A stretch of 64,000 nt of DNA. Source: Vicia villosa. Lineage: Eukaryota > Streptophyta > Magnoliopsida > Fabales > Fabaceae. Under the pieces are notes generated by a model that saw nothing but the letters and a program-made list of their open reading frames with translations, was not told the origin of the DNA and searched no databases. Each line of letters opens with the position of its first letter. Positions within the stretch are counted from its first letter, which is position 1. Positions 53,367-64,000 of the stretch are shown here, one piece after another. A program made the position numbers and the translations under genes. The stretch spans positions 120,791,183 to 120,855,182 of the forward strand of contig NC_081181.1 in assembly GCF_029867415.1 (NCBI RefSeq), written 5' to 3'.

Positions 53367-55405
53367 ATGGAACAATTTGAACAAAATCAAGCCGCCCTTC
53401 GCGAGGAAATGACCCAATTGAAAGGCACTGTTGAGGACCTCAAAGGAGGAATGACCCAAATGCTGAGCTTCATGAAAGATCTCAAGGATAAGCAAGACAA
53501 GGCTAAGGAGGTTCAGGATCAGTATGAAGAGATACCCAATGATGGCAACCCATTGTTAGGATATGTTAGAGGATGTGACCCTCATAAGACAAACGCTCGC
53601 TCCTTTAAGAAGGCTACCACTACTCATGAGGAGGGAGAAGCCTCTCAAGAAGGATTTATTCCTGCCGCTCCGAAGGAAGGGGCGTCTCGCACAGTTCGCG
53701 TTCCTGTCAACAATCCTCTTAGGGATGAAGACTACTTGGATTTACAATATGGGGACAATGATGATACAAATCCAGTCCCTCAACCCAAGCTGACTCCCCC
53801 TAACTCTGGGGATGATTCTAAAGATAGCGGACAAATCAAGGCGCTGGAAGAAAGGTTAAAGGCTGTGGAGGGATATGATGCCTTCGATGTGGATACCTTC
53901 GAGATGAGTTTAGTCCCAGATCTGACTATTCCGCACAAGTTCAAAGTTCCTAACTTTGAAAAATACAAGGGGCTCACATGTCCAAGGAATCACTTGCGCA
54001 TGTATGTGCGAAAAATGGCCGCTTATGCTCATGATCAGAAGTTAATGATACACTTCTTCCAGGACAGTTTAAGCGGAGCATCTGTTGACTGGTACATGCA
54101 ATTGGAGAAGTCCTACATCCGAAGCTGGAATGACCTTGCCAATAAATTCCTGAAGCATTACAAGTACAATTTGGACATGGCGCCTAACCGAATGCAGCTC
54201 CAAAATTTGTCGCAAAAGAAAGAGGAATCGTTCAAGGAGTACGCCCAGAGGTGGAGGGAAATGGCTTCCCGAGTCCAACCTCCCTTGTTGGAGAAGGAGC
54301 TAGTAGACATGTTTATGGCTACGTTGCAAGGACCATATTACGATAAGATGGTCGGAAGCGTATCTTCAGGATTTTCAGACTTAGTGGTTATCGGTGAAAG
54401 TATTGAGAACGGAATTAAGAATGGGAAGATACAAGGGGCATCGTCTAGATCTTATCAGTCAAAGAGGCCTAATCCCACCTTCAGAAGAAAGAAGGAGAGA
54501 CTAATGCAGTGGTGCATCAGGAAGCTAGACCTCCCATGTCGTTCCCACCGCAACAGAACCGGTTTCAAGGGCCTCAAAGGAGACTCGATCCTCTACCTAC
54601 TTCCAAAAAGGAGATACTGAGATATTTGATAAGCGAGTCCTTAGTGGAAATCAAACCATTGGCGCCTCTTCCTCCAGGTAAAATCACACCCAATTACAAA
54701 CCCAATGAGAGGTGTGAATATCACGCCAATTCTCCCGGGTATACATTAGAGAAATGTTGGGCTTTCAAGCACATAGTTCAAGATCTGATAGAGTCAGGGG
54801 CAATCGCCTTTGACAAACCCAATGTGAAGACAAATCCTATGCCACACCATGATGGTGCAGTCAATGCAATAGAAGTCGTCACTGAGCAAGAGTTGGTTCA
54901 ACAAAGGAACTCCCCCATAGATGCATTTAAGAGGTATCTTCTTATAAAGGGGTTTATCCTAGAACATAACGAGGCTTTTAAAGACATTTTGCAGAGACTC
55001 ATGGACCAGGGGTTGATTCAACTGAAGGAACATCCTGAGGAAGAGTATGTAGCTATAATGGAAAGGAACGAGCCTTTAATGATACCCACTCAAGGGGCAA
55101 GAAAGCCATTAATCATCCCATGCTCTAGACCGCCATTGATGATACCTACGCAAGAGCGCACTAGGATCATCCCAATCAAAGAACCATATCCTTTGGACAA
55201 GATGAAAGCAGTACCATGGGAGTACGAGGCTGATACCAATACTGCTGTGTCGAGCATTGTTGGACCTGGGGGCATGACCCGTAGTGGGCGCATATTCAAA
55301 ACTGCACAAGCACAACCAACGTCTAATGAAAATTTGACACAATCTGGTGACCAAGCGGTTATGAGACCGAATAACGAGGCTGAGCCCAGGGATAAAGAAG
55401 CTACT
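53367..55405 (+). pseudogene. E7 gag with a frameshift near 54500
   Basis: N-terminal coiled coil (residues 1-50: MEQFEQNQAALREEMTQLKG...), acidic linker, then the capsid-like gag domain (about 190-345) with FKVPNFEKYKG, LSGASVDWYMQL, FLKHYKYNLDMAP and EYAQRWREM blocks shared with E2. After RKKE at about 54495-54502 the reading frame shifts: the first frame runs only 40 further unrelated codons to 54620. The matching continuation is in the +2 frame from 54509, through a finger C-E-Y-H...C (about 54714-54758), in which the GH of E2 is GY. The second frame continues to 55405, where the solo LTR breaks it. Probably loss of one base. Confidence 0.85.
55401..55405. repeat. Left target-site duplication of the solo LTR (CTACT)
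   Basis: CTACT precedes 55406 and follows 60519 (60520-60524). Confidence 0.95.
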
Positions 55406-58400
55406 TGTCGCGGGCGAAAAACCGTTTTGTTCCTCTTTTTTGTGGATGAGACACCTGATGCATTCTTTGGGCTCGAGTGCTCAAAAAAATGATTTTTCTT
55501 TGTTTCGACCAAACTTTTTATTATTTCCAAAGAAGGAAAAGGAAAAAAGCTGCAATAACCTAAAAGTGGGGGGAGAGATCTTTGGGTAAGAGGGTTGGTT
55601 ATACGAAGGGAAGGTATTAGCACCCAACGTATCTATAGTACTCTATAGGTTTCTTCGTTATGTTTTATTCCATTCTTGTTGTGGTGAAGGTTTTTGTGAG
55701 AAAGAGGTGGGACCTAAGGTGTTTGTTTGATTATGCTCGCAAAGATCATCGCGATCCTCTGCATACATATCCCCTAGAGGGAATCAGAGCATCTGTAGCT
55801 CGGGGTCTACGGGTGCTAAGGTTTGAATGGTTTTTTTTGTTTTGTTTTGCTCGCCAAGGATCGACCTTGTGCCTACGTATTCTCAAAGGGATGTTGAGAA
55901 AGTCAGAGCAATCGTAGTTCCCACTTATGCTAGTGGAAGCAAAGGAAAATAGACAAATGTCGTCTAAATGCTAGATGTATCTAATCTATATCATCACATA
56001 CATCTGTTTGATTTTGTTTGAAAATCTTTTCATTATAAGCCCGGGGCCATGCCACTTAGGGTGCTTAGAATGATAAAGATGTTTTTGTGTTTAACCAGCC
56101 TTGTGGCAAAAGTTTCAATGAAGTCAGCCTTGTGACAAAAACTTTGATTAATCAGCCAGCCTTGTGGCAAAAGTTTCAATGAAGTCAGCCTTGTGACAAA
56201 AACTTTGATTAATCATCCAGTATGGTGGTAAAACAGTTTGATTGATTAGCCAGCCTTGTGGCAAAAAAGTTTGGTTTATTGATTGATTGATTGTGATGAT
56301 ATAAAAGAGATACTCCTAGCATAGAGATGAAAAATGTCTAATCTCCTAGGGTATTTGATTTGGATATTGGGGATGCTTATAAGAAGCCCGTGGGTCCTTG
56401 TACGAAGCCCAAGAGGAGGCTATCCGAGGGTCCTTGCACTGTAAGCCCAAGAGGAGGCTATGGGAGGGACTATCGAGGGTCCTTGCATTGTAAGCCCAAG
56501 AGGAGGCTATGGGAGGGTCACTCGTTTGTACAAAGCCCAAGGGGAGGCATGGTATAGTTGGTCTGAGCTCTTAGAGCGATTTCACCGGGAAACCATACTC
56601 TATGTCCTAACCTAAACTAGTGGAGATTCTTTGCACGAAGCCCAATAGGAGGCTATGGGGAACCTAGTGTTGTACTAAGTTGAACAAGCATATATAACAC
56701 ACATATGAACAAACATGAACAAGTATGAACAAACATGCACAAGTACATGAACAGGTATGAACAATTATATATATGACAAAGTGTGTGTACATAATGGAGT
56801 TTATGAAGGAAATATACCTGTAAGCATGATCCATTTGTATACACAGGGCTCGGGACTCACACTCGGGGAGAGGTCCATTTGAATTTATTCAAAGCTATGT
56901 AAACAGGTATTTACAAAAGGGCTTGGGACTTATACCTACGTGGAGGCCCATGGTATATTTTTGGGAAGATTTAAAGAAACTTTCGTTTTTGGTTTGTTAT
57001 TCAAAGTTAAAAATCAAACTGATCGAGATATGTACAAAAGGCGTACAATGAAATACCTAATTTCATGCACTGGAATGGGTATGTACGAAAGGGGCTTGGG
57101 ACTTATACCTACGTGGAGGCCCATGTTTTATTTACAAAACATGGTTGATTGTTTTATTTACAGACGCGTTGTTTGAAAAACGGTTTGAAGATTTGTTTTG
57201 AAAGAGTTTTCTGTACAAAGAAAAACTGTATAAAGAAAAGGAAAGGGACTTATACTCTCTAATATTCGAGAGGCCCATGTCTTATTTTCATAAAACATGG
57301 TGGATGGTTTAAAAAAAAGTTGAAAGATTTGTTTGTTAAAAAAAACTGTTTGGAAGTTTATTTGAAAAAAAGTTTTCTGTTAAAACAAAAACTGTACAAA
57401 GAAAGACGAAAGGGACTTATACTCTCTAATATTCGAGAGGCCCCACATCGTTTTGAAAATCAATTGATCAATTAAAAAGATTTAATCAATAGTTTCCTTT
57501 GAAAATCAAAAAGAAATGGTTTACCGTTTTTGAAAAGAATCGTGATCGCTCGTTTTTAAAACGATTTGAATTTTGAAAGAAATCAATTTAATCAAGATAA
57601 ACAAGAAGATTGTCTTCAATTAACATTTAGATGATTAGGGTTTGCTTCAAAAAATATTTACATGTGATTAAATTTGAAAATCAAATGAAAAATAATATTT
57701 AAAAGTATTAAAATTACTTAAAAACAAGTCATTTTAAAACCAATTAAAAATGTATCAAATAAATATTTTTTGATGATTTTTTTTGATATTCTTAAAATAT
57801 ATATATTAAATGAGAGGTGTGTAAAAAATGAATGAAAAATGAATTGATTTGGTTAGTTAAATAATTAAATGAAGTTGTGTGAAAAATGAGAGAAAAAAGT
57901 TGTAAAAAAAAAGGTTTTGGTCCCTAAGGGTGTTGAACCCACGACCTGGAGGTTATTTCTCAAAACAAAAGCCAACTGAGCCACGCTTGTGGCTTGTTAC
58001 ATACGCGCGTCCATTCAATTATATTAAGAAACGAAAATTTGAATTTTCTGAACAAAAAGCGCGCCAAGAACATCATCCCCTTTTGATTTTGAAAATCTTT
58101 GAAACTGGACTGTTTTGATCAAGTAGATAGTCTATCTCACTCGGTTTTTCATAAGGAACATGATGGTGATCTTTAATTTCATTTATTTTCAATCTAAGGC
58201 TATCAATTTTCTGATGAACACGAAGAACCCTAGAACTGAAATTCAATGTGAAATCGTGTATGATCATGTTATGATGCAATTGATTGAGGGTTAATGATCC
58301 TCATAGGTGCAGAAACAAGATGGTATGCTCATATTTCATTTATGATGCGTGCAAGTATGAGTTTGAAGTTCAAGTGACTTACCTTCAAAAACGGCCAAAC

Positions 58401-60519
58401 TGGAGATTTGATTCTTCAATATAAGTGTTACAGATGCTTTGTATCAATCTGGATAGCTTCAATGATGATTATGGAAGGTGTCTGGATGTCTGGAACAAGC
58501 TGAATTCATCTGAGCATGGCCATGGCACCTGAACTGCAGTTGCTTCAAGTATGAATAGAATTTGAAGATGGAGGTGTTACAGGTCGTATGTGAGTGTTTG
58601 GATCATTCATATGAAGTATATGGAAGGTGTTAGAAGTGATAGTTTGGACAGAAATGATCTGGAATGAAAATTGGCATGATAAGGTTCAATATGTGTTCAT
58701 ATGGAAGTGAGGTAGTGATTTTGAGTTCTGAGTGTTTTTGGGGTGTGTGGATGGATCAAACACTTCACATTTGATGTTTATGGGATGTTAGAACCCTCAC
58801 TTTGCTTAGAAATTGCAAGAGATGGAAATTGCAATTCTCCCTCTCTGAAACTCATGAAACTTGTAACTTAAGAAAGAAGAGAGAAAACCTATGATTATGA
58901 GGTTTTGGTGTGATTTGAAGAATGTTTTGAACCTCTATTTATAGGCCAAAGTTTCTGAACTCCAAGCTTTGCAAGTTGATCAAAGAATGGTGATTTGGCA
59001 CTTAAGAGATAAAATGGAATCTTACCATTAAATGCATATGGTTAAAGTTACCAAACCATGGTTAAAATTGGCTATGCTTCTTATCTCTTTCCCATCTGTC
59101 TCAAATCAGAAAAATATCTCCAATTATTGCCTCTATGCATCATTACTTGGTCCATTTGGAAATTTGGTTCATAACTTTGTGAAAATGGCTTGAAATTTCA
59201 AGTGAAAAGTTCACTAATGGCAAAATTCAAAACCATAGCTACACTCCATATTTTTTCATGCTCTTGGACATTTTGGAAAGCTCATGTTACACACTTCAAA
59301 ACCTTAGTTGAAAGTTTCTTCAAGACCTTTAAGGAAATGGGTGAAAAAGATCCATGAACTTTGAAGAAAATGAGATTTCAAGTGAAGTTTTCAAAAAGTA
59401 CCAACTTTGAAGCACCATATCTCTTAAATGGTTGATCTTATGGAAAAAATTTATATGTGTCAAAGTTGTTTATTGGATCAAAATCTACAACTTTCATGTT
59501 GGAAGTTTTTTTCAGTTTGTAGGTGAAATTTTGAGAAATTCCCTTTCAAAGTTTGGAAAAAAACCATGAAAAACACTTAGAAATTTTTCTAAGTATGAAA
59601 AGTCAAACTTTTGACTTTTGATTCTTGATTGATTTTCTTGATTTTTCTTGATCAAATGACTTCTCATATCATATATTGATGATTTAAAACTTCAAAAGTC
59701 ATGGTTGACCAAAATTCCCCAAAAGTCAATGGTGATCTTGTACAGTTGACTTTTTCAGACGAATCGCGTTTCTGGAGATTCCAAATGAAACATGCTATCC
59801 TCACCATATGAATGGTATGAATGAATCACATTGAAGCATTAGAGGATATTGAGTCATGTTTTGAGTTGTGACACCATGTCCTGATTAAAAAGTCAGTTGT
59901 TCAGTGAATTAGGTCAAAAAACCCTAATTGTCGACCTGATGAAATTGATGACTGTAGGTCTTGAATTGAGATGCAATTTCCATGGGATATTGTCATAGGG
60001 ATTATTTGAGGATGATTGAAACCTTTGATTGACTTCCTGGGGGTTTTTATGGTTTCCCAAATGTGATCCCTGATTTCAGTCCCTGATTGTTCAAAACCCT
60101 GATCTGAGGATTTGTCTGATCAATCTTTGTGTAGGAGATGTTCTGAGCCAATGGATTAGGTCAAAGTGATGTACTTGGGGCCTTGAGGTCATGTCCCAAG
60201 CCATTAGGTCAAATTCTGAGCAAAAGTCAGGGGTATGCTATCTTCAGGCAAAACCCTAATTCAGTCGATTCAAAGCTGTTGAGTTTGTTGAAATGAATCT
60301 CTGAGGACCAAATGTTGATTGTTGATGAAGATAGTTCTTTTGAGATGAAGGGAGAACAAAACCCTAATTGATTGTTACTTGTACTGATGAGTGATTTCCT
60401 GATTAAATCCTGCTGAGTCACAAGTAACAAACACAAGCTATGCAGTTTGTTAGAGATGCAAATGATGCATATGCAGATGATATGAGGTGGTATCTTAGGT
60501 CAAAAATTGGGGTATGACA
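55406..60519 (-). mobile_element. Solo Ogre LTR inserted in E7 gag-pro
   Basis: A 5114-bp LTR of the E2 family but clearly diverged from both E2 LTRs (many substitutions and indels, so from an older insertion or another subfamily). It is flanked by CTACT duplications with no internal region. In element sense it runs on the minus strand, opposite to E7. It is the usual relic of LTR-LTR recombination after a full insertion. The coding phase on both sides agrees once LTR plus one duplication copy (5119 bp) is discounted. Confidence 0.95.
57928..57983 (-). promoter_or_regulatory. tRNA-like A/B-box module in solo Ogre LTR
   Basis: On the minus (sense) strand TGGCTCAGTTGGC (57983-57971) fits the Pol III A-box consensus TRGCNNAGYNGG. 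GGGTTCAACACCC (57940-57928) is B-box-like. The spacing is about 30 bp between boxes, normal for a tRNA gene. This is the best of the three Ogre copies in the window. Confidence 0.5.
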
Positions 60520-61616
60520 CTACTAACAAGGATGCTGAGGAGTTTCTTGCTTTAATCAAGAAGAGTGATTATAGGGTGGTAGATCAGTTGCAGCAGACAC
60601 CATCTAAAATATCACTCTTATCACTACTGATACACTCCGAGAGGCATCGAGATGCCTTGATGAAGATTCTGAATGCCGCCCATGTAACTAAGGACATCAC
60701 AGTCAATCAATTCGATGGGTTGGTGGCTAATCTAACTGTTGGGGCATGCCTGGGTTTCAGTGATAGTGAGTTGCCTCCACAAGGAAAAACACACAACAAA
60801 GCCTTGCATATCTCCATACAATGTGGAAAGGCTCATCTGGCTAGAGTTTTGATTGACACAGGTTCATCATTAAATGTGATGCCAAAAGCTACACTTGACA
60901 AAATAGCCTTGGAGGGACTTGTGGTTAGGCCAAGTCGTCTGGTGGTTAAGGCTTTCGATGGATCATAGAGTCCGGTGTTTGGAGAAGTGGACCTTCCTGT
61001 TATAGTTGGTCCTCACACCTTCTGCATCAATTTCCAAGTGATGGAGATTGAACCAGCTTATACCTGCCTACTAGGGCGTCCTTGGATTCACGCAGCTAGG
61101 GCAGTCACCTCCACCCTTCATCAGAAATTAAAATTTGTGGATGGGAACTCCATAGTGACCGTTAATGGAGAAGAGGATATATTTGTCAGGAACCTGAATT
61201 CATACAGATATATCGAGGCTGGAGAAGGAGCATTGGGTACTGCATTCCAAGCGCTGGAAATTGCAACTGCTGTTACGCGGCCTGTGGAGAAGATGCGAAG
61301 GGCGGTAACATCTTGGAAAGATCTACAAAACACGGATATGGAGGGCTGGGGCAAGCTACCAGAGGTCTTGGAAAAGAAAGATCGCCTAGGGTTAGGATAC
61401 CAATCATCAAAGATCACAAGCACTAAAAAGGAGGAACAACGATTCCCCCCAATTATGCAGACTTTTGTGACCGGCGGGTATGAACATGTGGCTATGGTGT
61501 CCAACAAGGATTCTCAGGAAGGAACGTCCAACTTCATCCGAGAGATCAGGCCAGGAGAACAGCTGCAGAATTGGACAAGTCTGGGGATACCGGAGATAGT
61601 TTTCATTTCGAAGTAA
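60520..61616 (+). pseudogene. E7 protease part of gag-pro (nonsense TAG at 60966)
   Basis: Continues gag-pro after the solo LTR. Blocks AEEFLALIKKSDYRVVDQL.QTPSKISLLSLL and the protease site LIDTGSSLNVMPKATL (Asp codon at 60855-60857) match E2 (VDTGSSLNVMPKTTL). In-frame TAG at 60966-60968 follows FDGS, where E2 reads on (FDGSRKSV). After it the same frame is open from 60969 to the TAA at 61614, including GPHTFCINFQVM, CLLGRPWIHAARAVTSTLHQKLKF, and a TDMEGWGKL...RLGLGYQSS segment like the G-patch-like part of E2. The final Lys and stop codons overlap a candidate splice donor. Confidence 0.85.
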
Positions 61617-61880
61617 TTTGCTTTTTGTGTTTTATTTCCCTTCGTATTAAAAAAACAGTAACGCTCATGCCTCGCCCGAAGCATAGAGTTTGTTTGTAAG
61701 GGCCCCATTTACTTTCAGAGTTTAAATTTTATCAATAAAATTTGTCTTTGCATTTGGTATCGAAAACATCGTCTTTTCTCGCATTCATTTCTTTTCTTTT
61801 CAAAAAATGACAAATAAATTTCGCACACAAAGACACAATCATATCTGCATACTGAAAATAAAACATAAAAACATGTGCAG
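61613..61880 (+). other. Candidate E7 intron between protease and RT (268 nt)
   Basis: 5' site AA|GTAATT at the Lys-stop of gag-pro; 3' site ACATGTGCAG|ATC at 61871-61883. The phase is the same as in E2 (both phase 2), again giving an AAA codon at the join. The 10-base acceptor ACATGTGCAG differs from the E2 one (ACATGTGCAG) at no position, although the intron bodies are unlike. Confidence 0.75.
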
Positions 61881-64000
61881 ATCACCTTCTAACACTACCG
61901 GTAATAATACTGCCGAAACTCTATATAAACTCGAGGCTCTCGCTAATCAGTCTGAAGAAGGGGATGAGGAAGACGATGAACTTCCAGAAGAGTTTTCAAG
62001 GTTAATGGACAAGGAATCCAAAAGCATGCTCCCTCCTCAGGAAGCCATTGAAACCATAACCCTGGGTACAGACGAGGAACCCAAGAACATCAAGATTGGG
62101 GCAACACTGAACGAGGATGTGAAAGCGACGCTAGTTAAGCTACTCAACGAGTATGCAGAAATATTTGCTTGGTCATACCGTGACATGCCGGGGTTGGATA
62201 CGGATATTGTGGTACACAGGTTACCTCTCAAAGAGGGATGTGCACCTGTCAGGCAAAAGCGCAGAAGAGTTCGACCGGATATGGATAGTAAAATCAGGGA
62301 AGAGGTACTCAAACAGTTTGACGCCGAGTTTCTTGCTGTTGTTGACTATCCACCATGGATTACCAACATAGTTCCAGTTCCTAAGAAAGACGGGAAGGTA
62401 CGCATGTGTGTGGATTACAGGGATCTAAACAAAGCAAGTCCAAAAGACGATTTTCCACTACCACACATAGATGTCTTGGTGGATAATACAGCGCAAGCTT
62501 CGGTGTTTTCCTTCATGGATGGGTTCTCCGGATATAACCAGATCAAGATGGCTCCCGAGGATATGGAAAAGACAACCTTCATGACATCCTGGGGCACCTT
62601 CTGCTACAAAGTAATGCCTTTTGGGTTGCGAAACGCAGGGGCAACATATCAAAGAGCCATGGTCACACTATTCCATGATATGATTCACAAGGAGGTCGAA
62701 GTATATGTAGACGATATGATTGCCAAGTCTTGCATAGAAGAAGAGCATATCACACACCTACATAAGTTGTTCGAGCGCTTAAAGAAGTTCAAGCTGAGGT
62801 TAAACCCGAACAAGTGTACATTTGGTGTAAGGTCAGGAAAGCTATTGGGATTCATTGTAAGCCAACGAGGCATAGAGGTTGATCCCGAAAAAGTAAAGGC
62901 TATACAAGCAATGCCTGTTCCAAAGACAGAAAAAGAGGTACGGGGATTCTTGGGTCGAGTGAATTACATCTCAAGGTTCATCTCACATCTGACGGCTACA
63001 TGTGAGCCTATATTCAAGCTGCTCAGGAAAGATCAACCTATCAAGTGGAATGACGATTGTCAAGTAGCCTTCGAAACTATAAAGAACTACTTACAAGAAC
63101 CACCGATACTCTTACCTCCCGTGCCAGGAAGACCGCTGATCATGTACCTCACAGTTCTCGAAAGATCTATGGGGTGTGTACTGGGGCAACAAGATGAAAC
63201 AGGCAGAAAAGAACATGCTATTTATTCACCATTGGAAAAGACATGTTGTGCCCTAGCATGGGCCTCCAAACGTCTAAGGAAATATATGCTGAACCATTCC
63301 ACATGGCTGATATCGAGGATGGATCCTTTGAAATACGTGTTCGAAAAACAAGCCCTCACGGGGAGAATCGCAAGATGGCAAATGTTACTGTCAGAATACG
63401 ACATACAATACGTCACTCAAAAGGCAATAAAAGGGAGTGTACTGGCAGAACATCTAGCTCACCAACCCATCGAAGAATATCAGTCTATGAAGTTCGACTT
63501 CCCCGATGAGGACATTATGTTAGTAAGAGACTACGAAATACCAGGACCCGACGAAGGACCCGAACCGGGCTTGGTATGAACACTTACGTTCGATGGAGCC
63601 TCAAATGCATATGGACACGGTATAGGGGCAGTCTTGACATCTCCTGACAATCGTCACTTACCTTTTACTGCAAGACTGTGCTTTGACTGCACCAACAACA
63701 TTGCAGAATATGAAGCATGCATATTGGGGTTAGAAGCCGCAATAGACCTGAGGATTAAACTACTTGAGGTGCACGGGGATTCAGCACTGGTAATCCACCA
63801 GGTCAATAAAGAATGGGATACTCGAGATTCAAAGCTAATCCCATATCGAGACCTTATACTGGAGTTAATGGCTGAGTTTGAGACAATCACTTTTACTCAT
63901 ATCCCAAGGGAAGAAAATCAAATGGCTGACGCATTAGCGACACTTTCCTCTATGTTCAAAGTGACCTGGCCAAACCACGAACCGCGGATAACGGTTAGAC
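61881..64000 (+). pseudogene. E7 reverse transcriptase - RNase H, broken and cut by the window end
   Basis: RT blocks match E2 closely: MCVDYRDLNKASPKDDFPLP, FSFMDGFSGYNQIKMAPEDM and YVDD (codons at 62704-62715). The first RNase H/connection region follows, with an in-frame loss of about 13 residues between AIY and LEKTCCALAW (near 63222), where E2 has the LSKKFTDCESRYSM segment. TGA at 63577-63579 stands where E2 has TGG (Trp). Past it the frame stays open to the window end with a second RNase H whose catalytic start is intact (TFDGASNAYGHG, then EYEA, GDSALV, MADALATL). Integrase should follow outside. The apparent ATG at 61807 lies inside the intron and is not the likely start. Confidence 0.9.

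Noticed and set aside
61807..61880. ATG at 61807 as true start of the E7 RT protein
   Set aside because: It lies within the candidate intron and is not matched in E2; the homologous region starts after the ACATGTGCAG acceptor.

Overview
The window is plant nuclear DNA made almost entirely of nested LTR retrotransposons. Very large Ogre-type (Ty3/gypsy, Tat lineage) elements with ~4.9 kb LTRs, an extra ORF upstream of gag and an intron between protease and reverse transcriptase point to a legume with a big repetitive genome, most likely tribe Fabeae (pea, vetch, vetchling relatives). This is inference; no species marker is present. I see no intact single-copy host gene.

Layout. (1) 1-5059 and 32484-34962: one minus-strand element with no recognisable coding region (LARD-like, element E1), split by (2) a complete minus-strand Ogre (E2, 5060-32483; 4926-bp LTRs, target duplication GTGAT). 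E2 keeps ORF1, gag-pro and RT-RH-INT as long open frames. Its 3' untranslated region is split by (3) a young non-autonomous minus-strand element (E3, 11575-16580; 1552-bp LTRs, target duplication GGGCA, tRNA-Asp primer site). (4) 34916-37470 is AT-rich, with a Helitron-like start and a broken replication-protein-A-like (OB-fold) gene. (5) 37471-38493 holds two old LTR pieces in opposite orientation. (6) 38494-46757 is a tandem array of a gag-only Ty1/copia element (LTR-gag-LTR-gag), cut at the last primer site by a microhomology junction to (7) an inverted piece of an E1-family LTR, 46753-47332. (8) 47333-64000 is a plus-strand Tat/Ogre relative (E7) that runs off the window. Its gag-pro region was split by (9) a solo Ogre LTR (55406-60519, target duplication CTACT) in the opposite orientation.

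How the parts work together. E2 has the set of parts an autonomous Ogre needs: ORF1, gag, zinc finger, protease, RT, RNase H and integrase with a D,D-35-E triad. However, the first catalytic Asp of the second RNase H is Asn. In both E2 and E7 the gag-pro stop codon lies inside a candidate 5' splice site, so splicing could decide between stopping after protease and reading into RT. E1, E3 and the copia array lack pol and would depend on enzymes supplied in trans.

The most unusual signal is shared by the LTRs of three unrelated families (E1, E3 and the copia array). Each carries a cluster of paired short palindromes in the U3 part, roughly 100-120 bp upstream of a TATA-like sequence, with a different palindrome in each family. 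Also notable are tRNA-like A/B-box modules on the sense strand of the Ogre and E7 LTRs.
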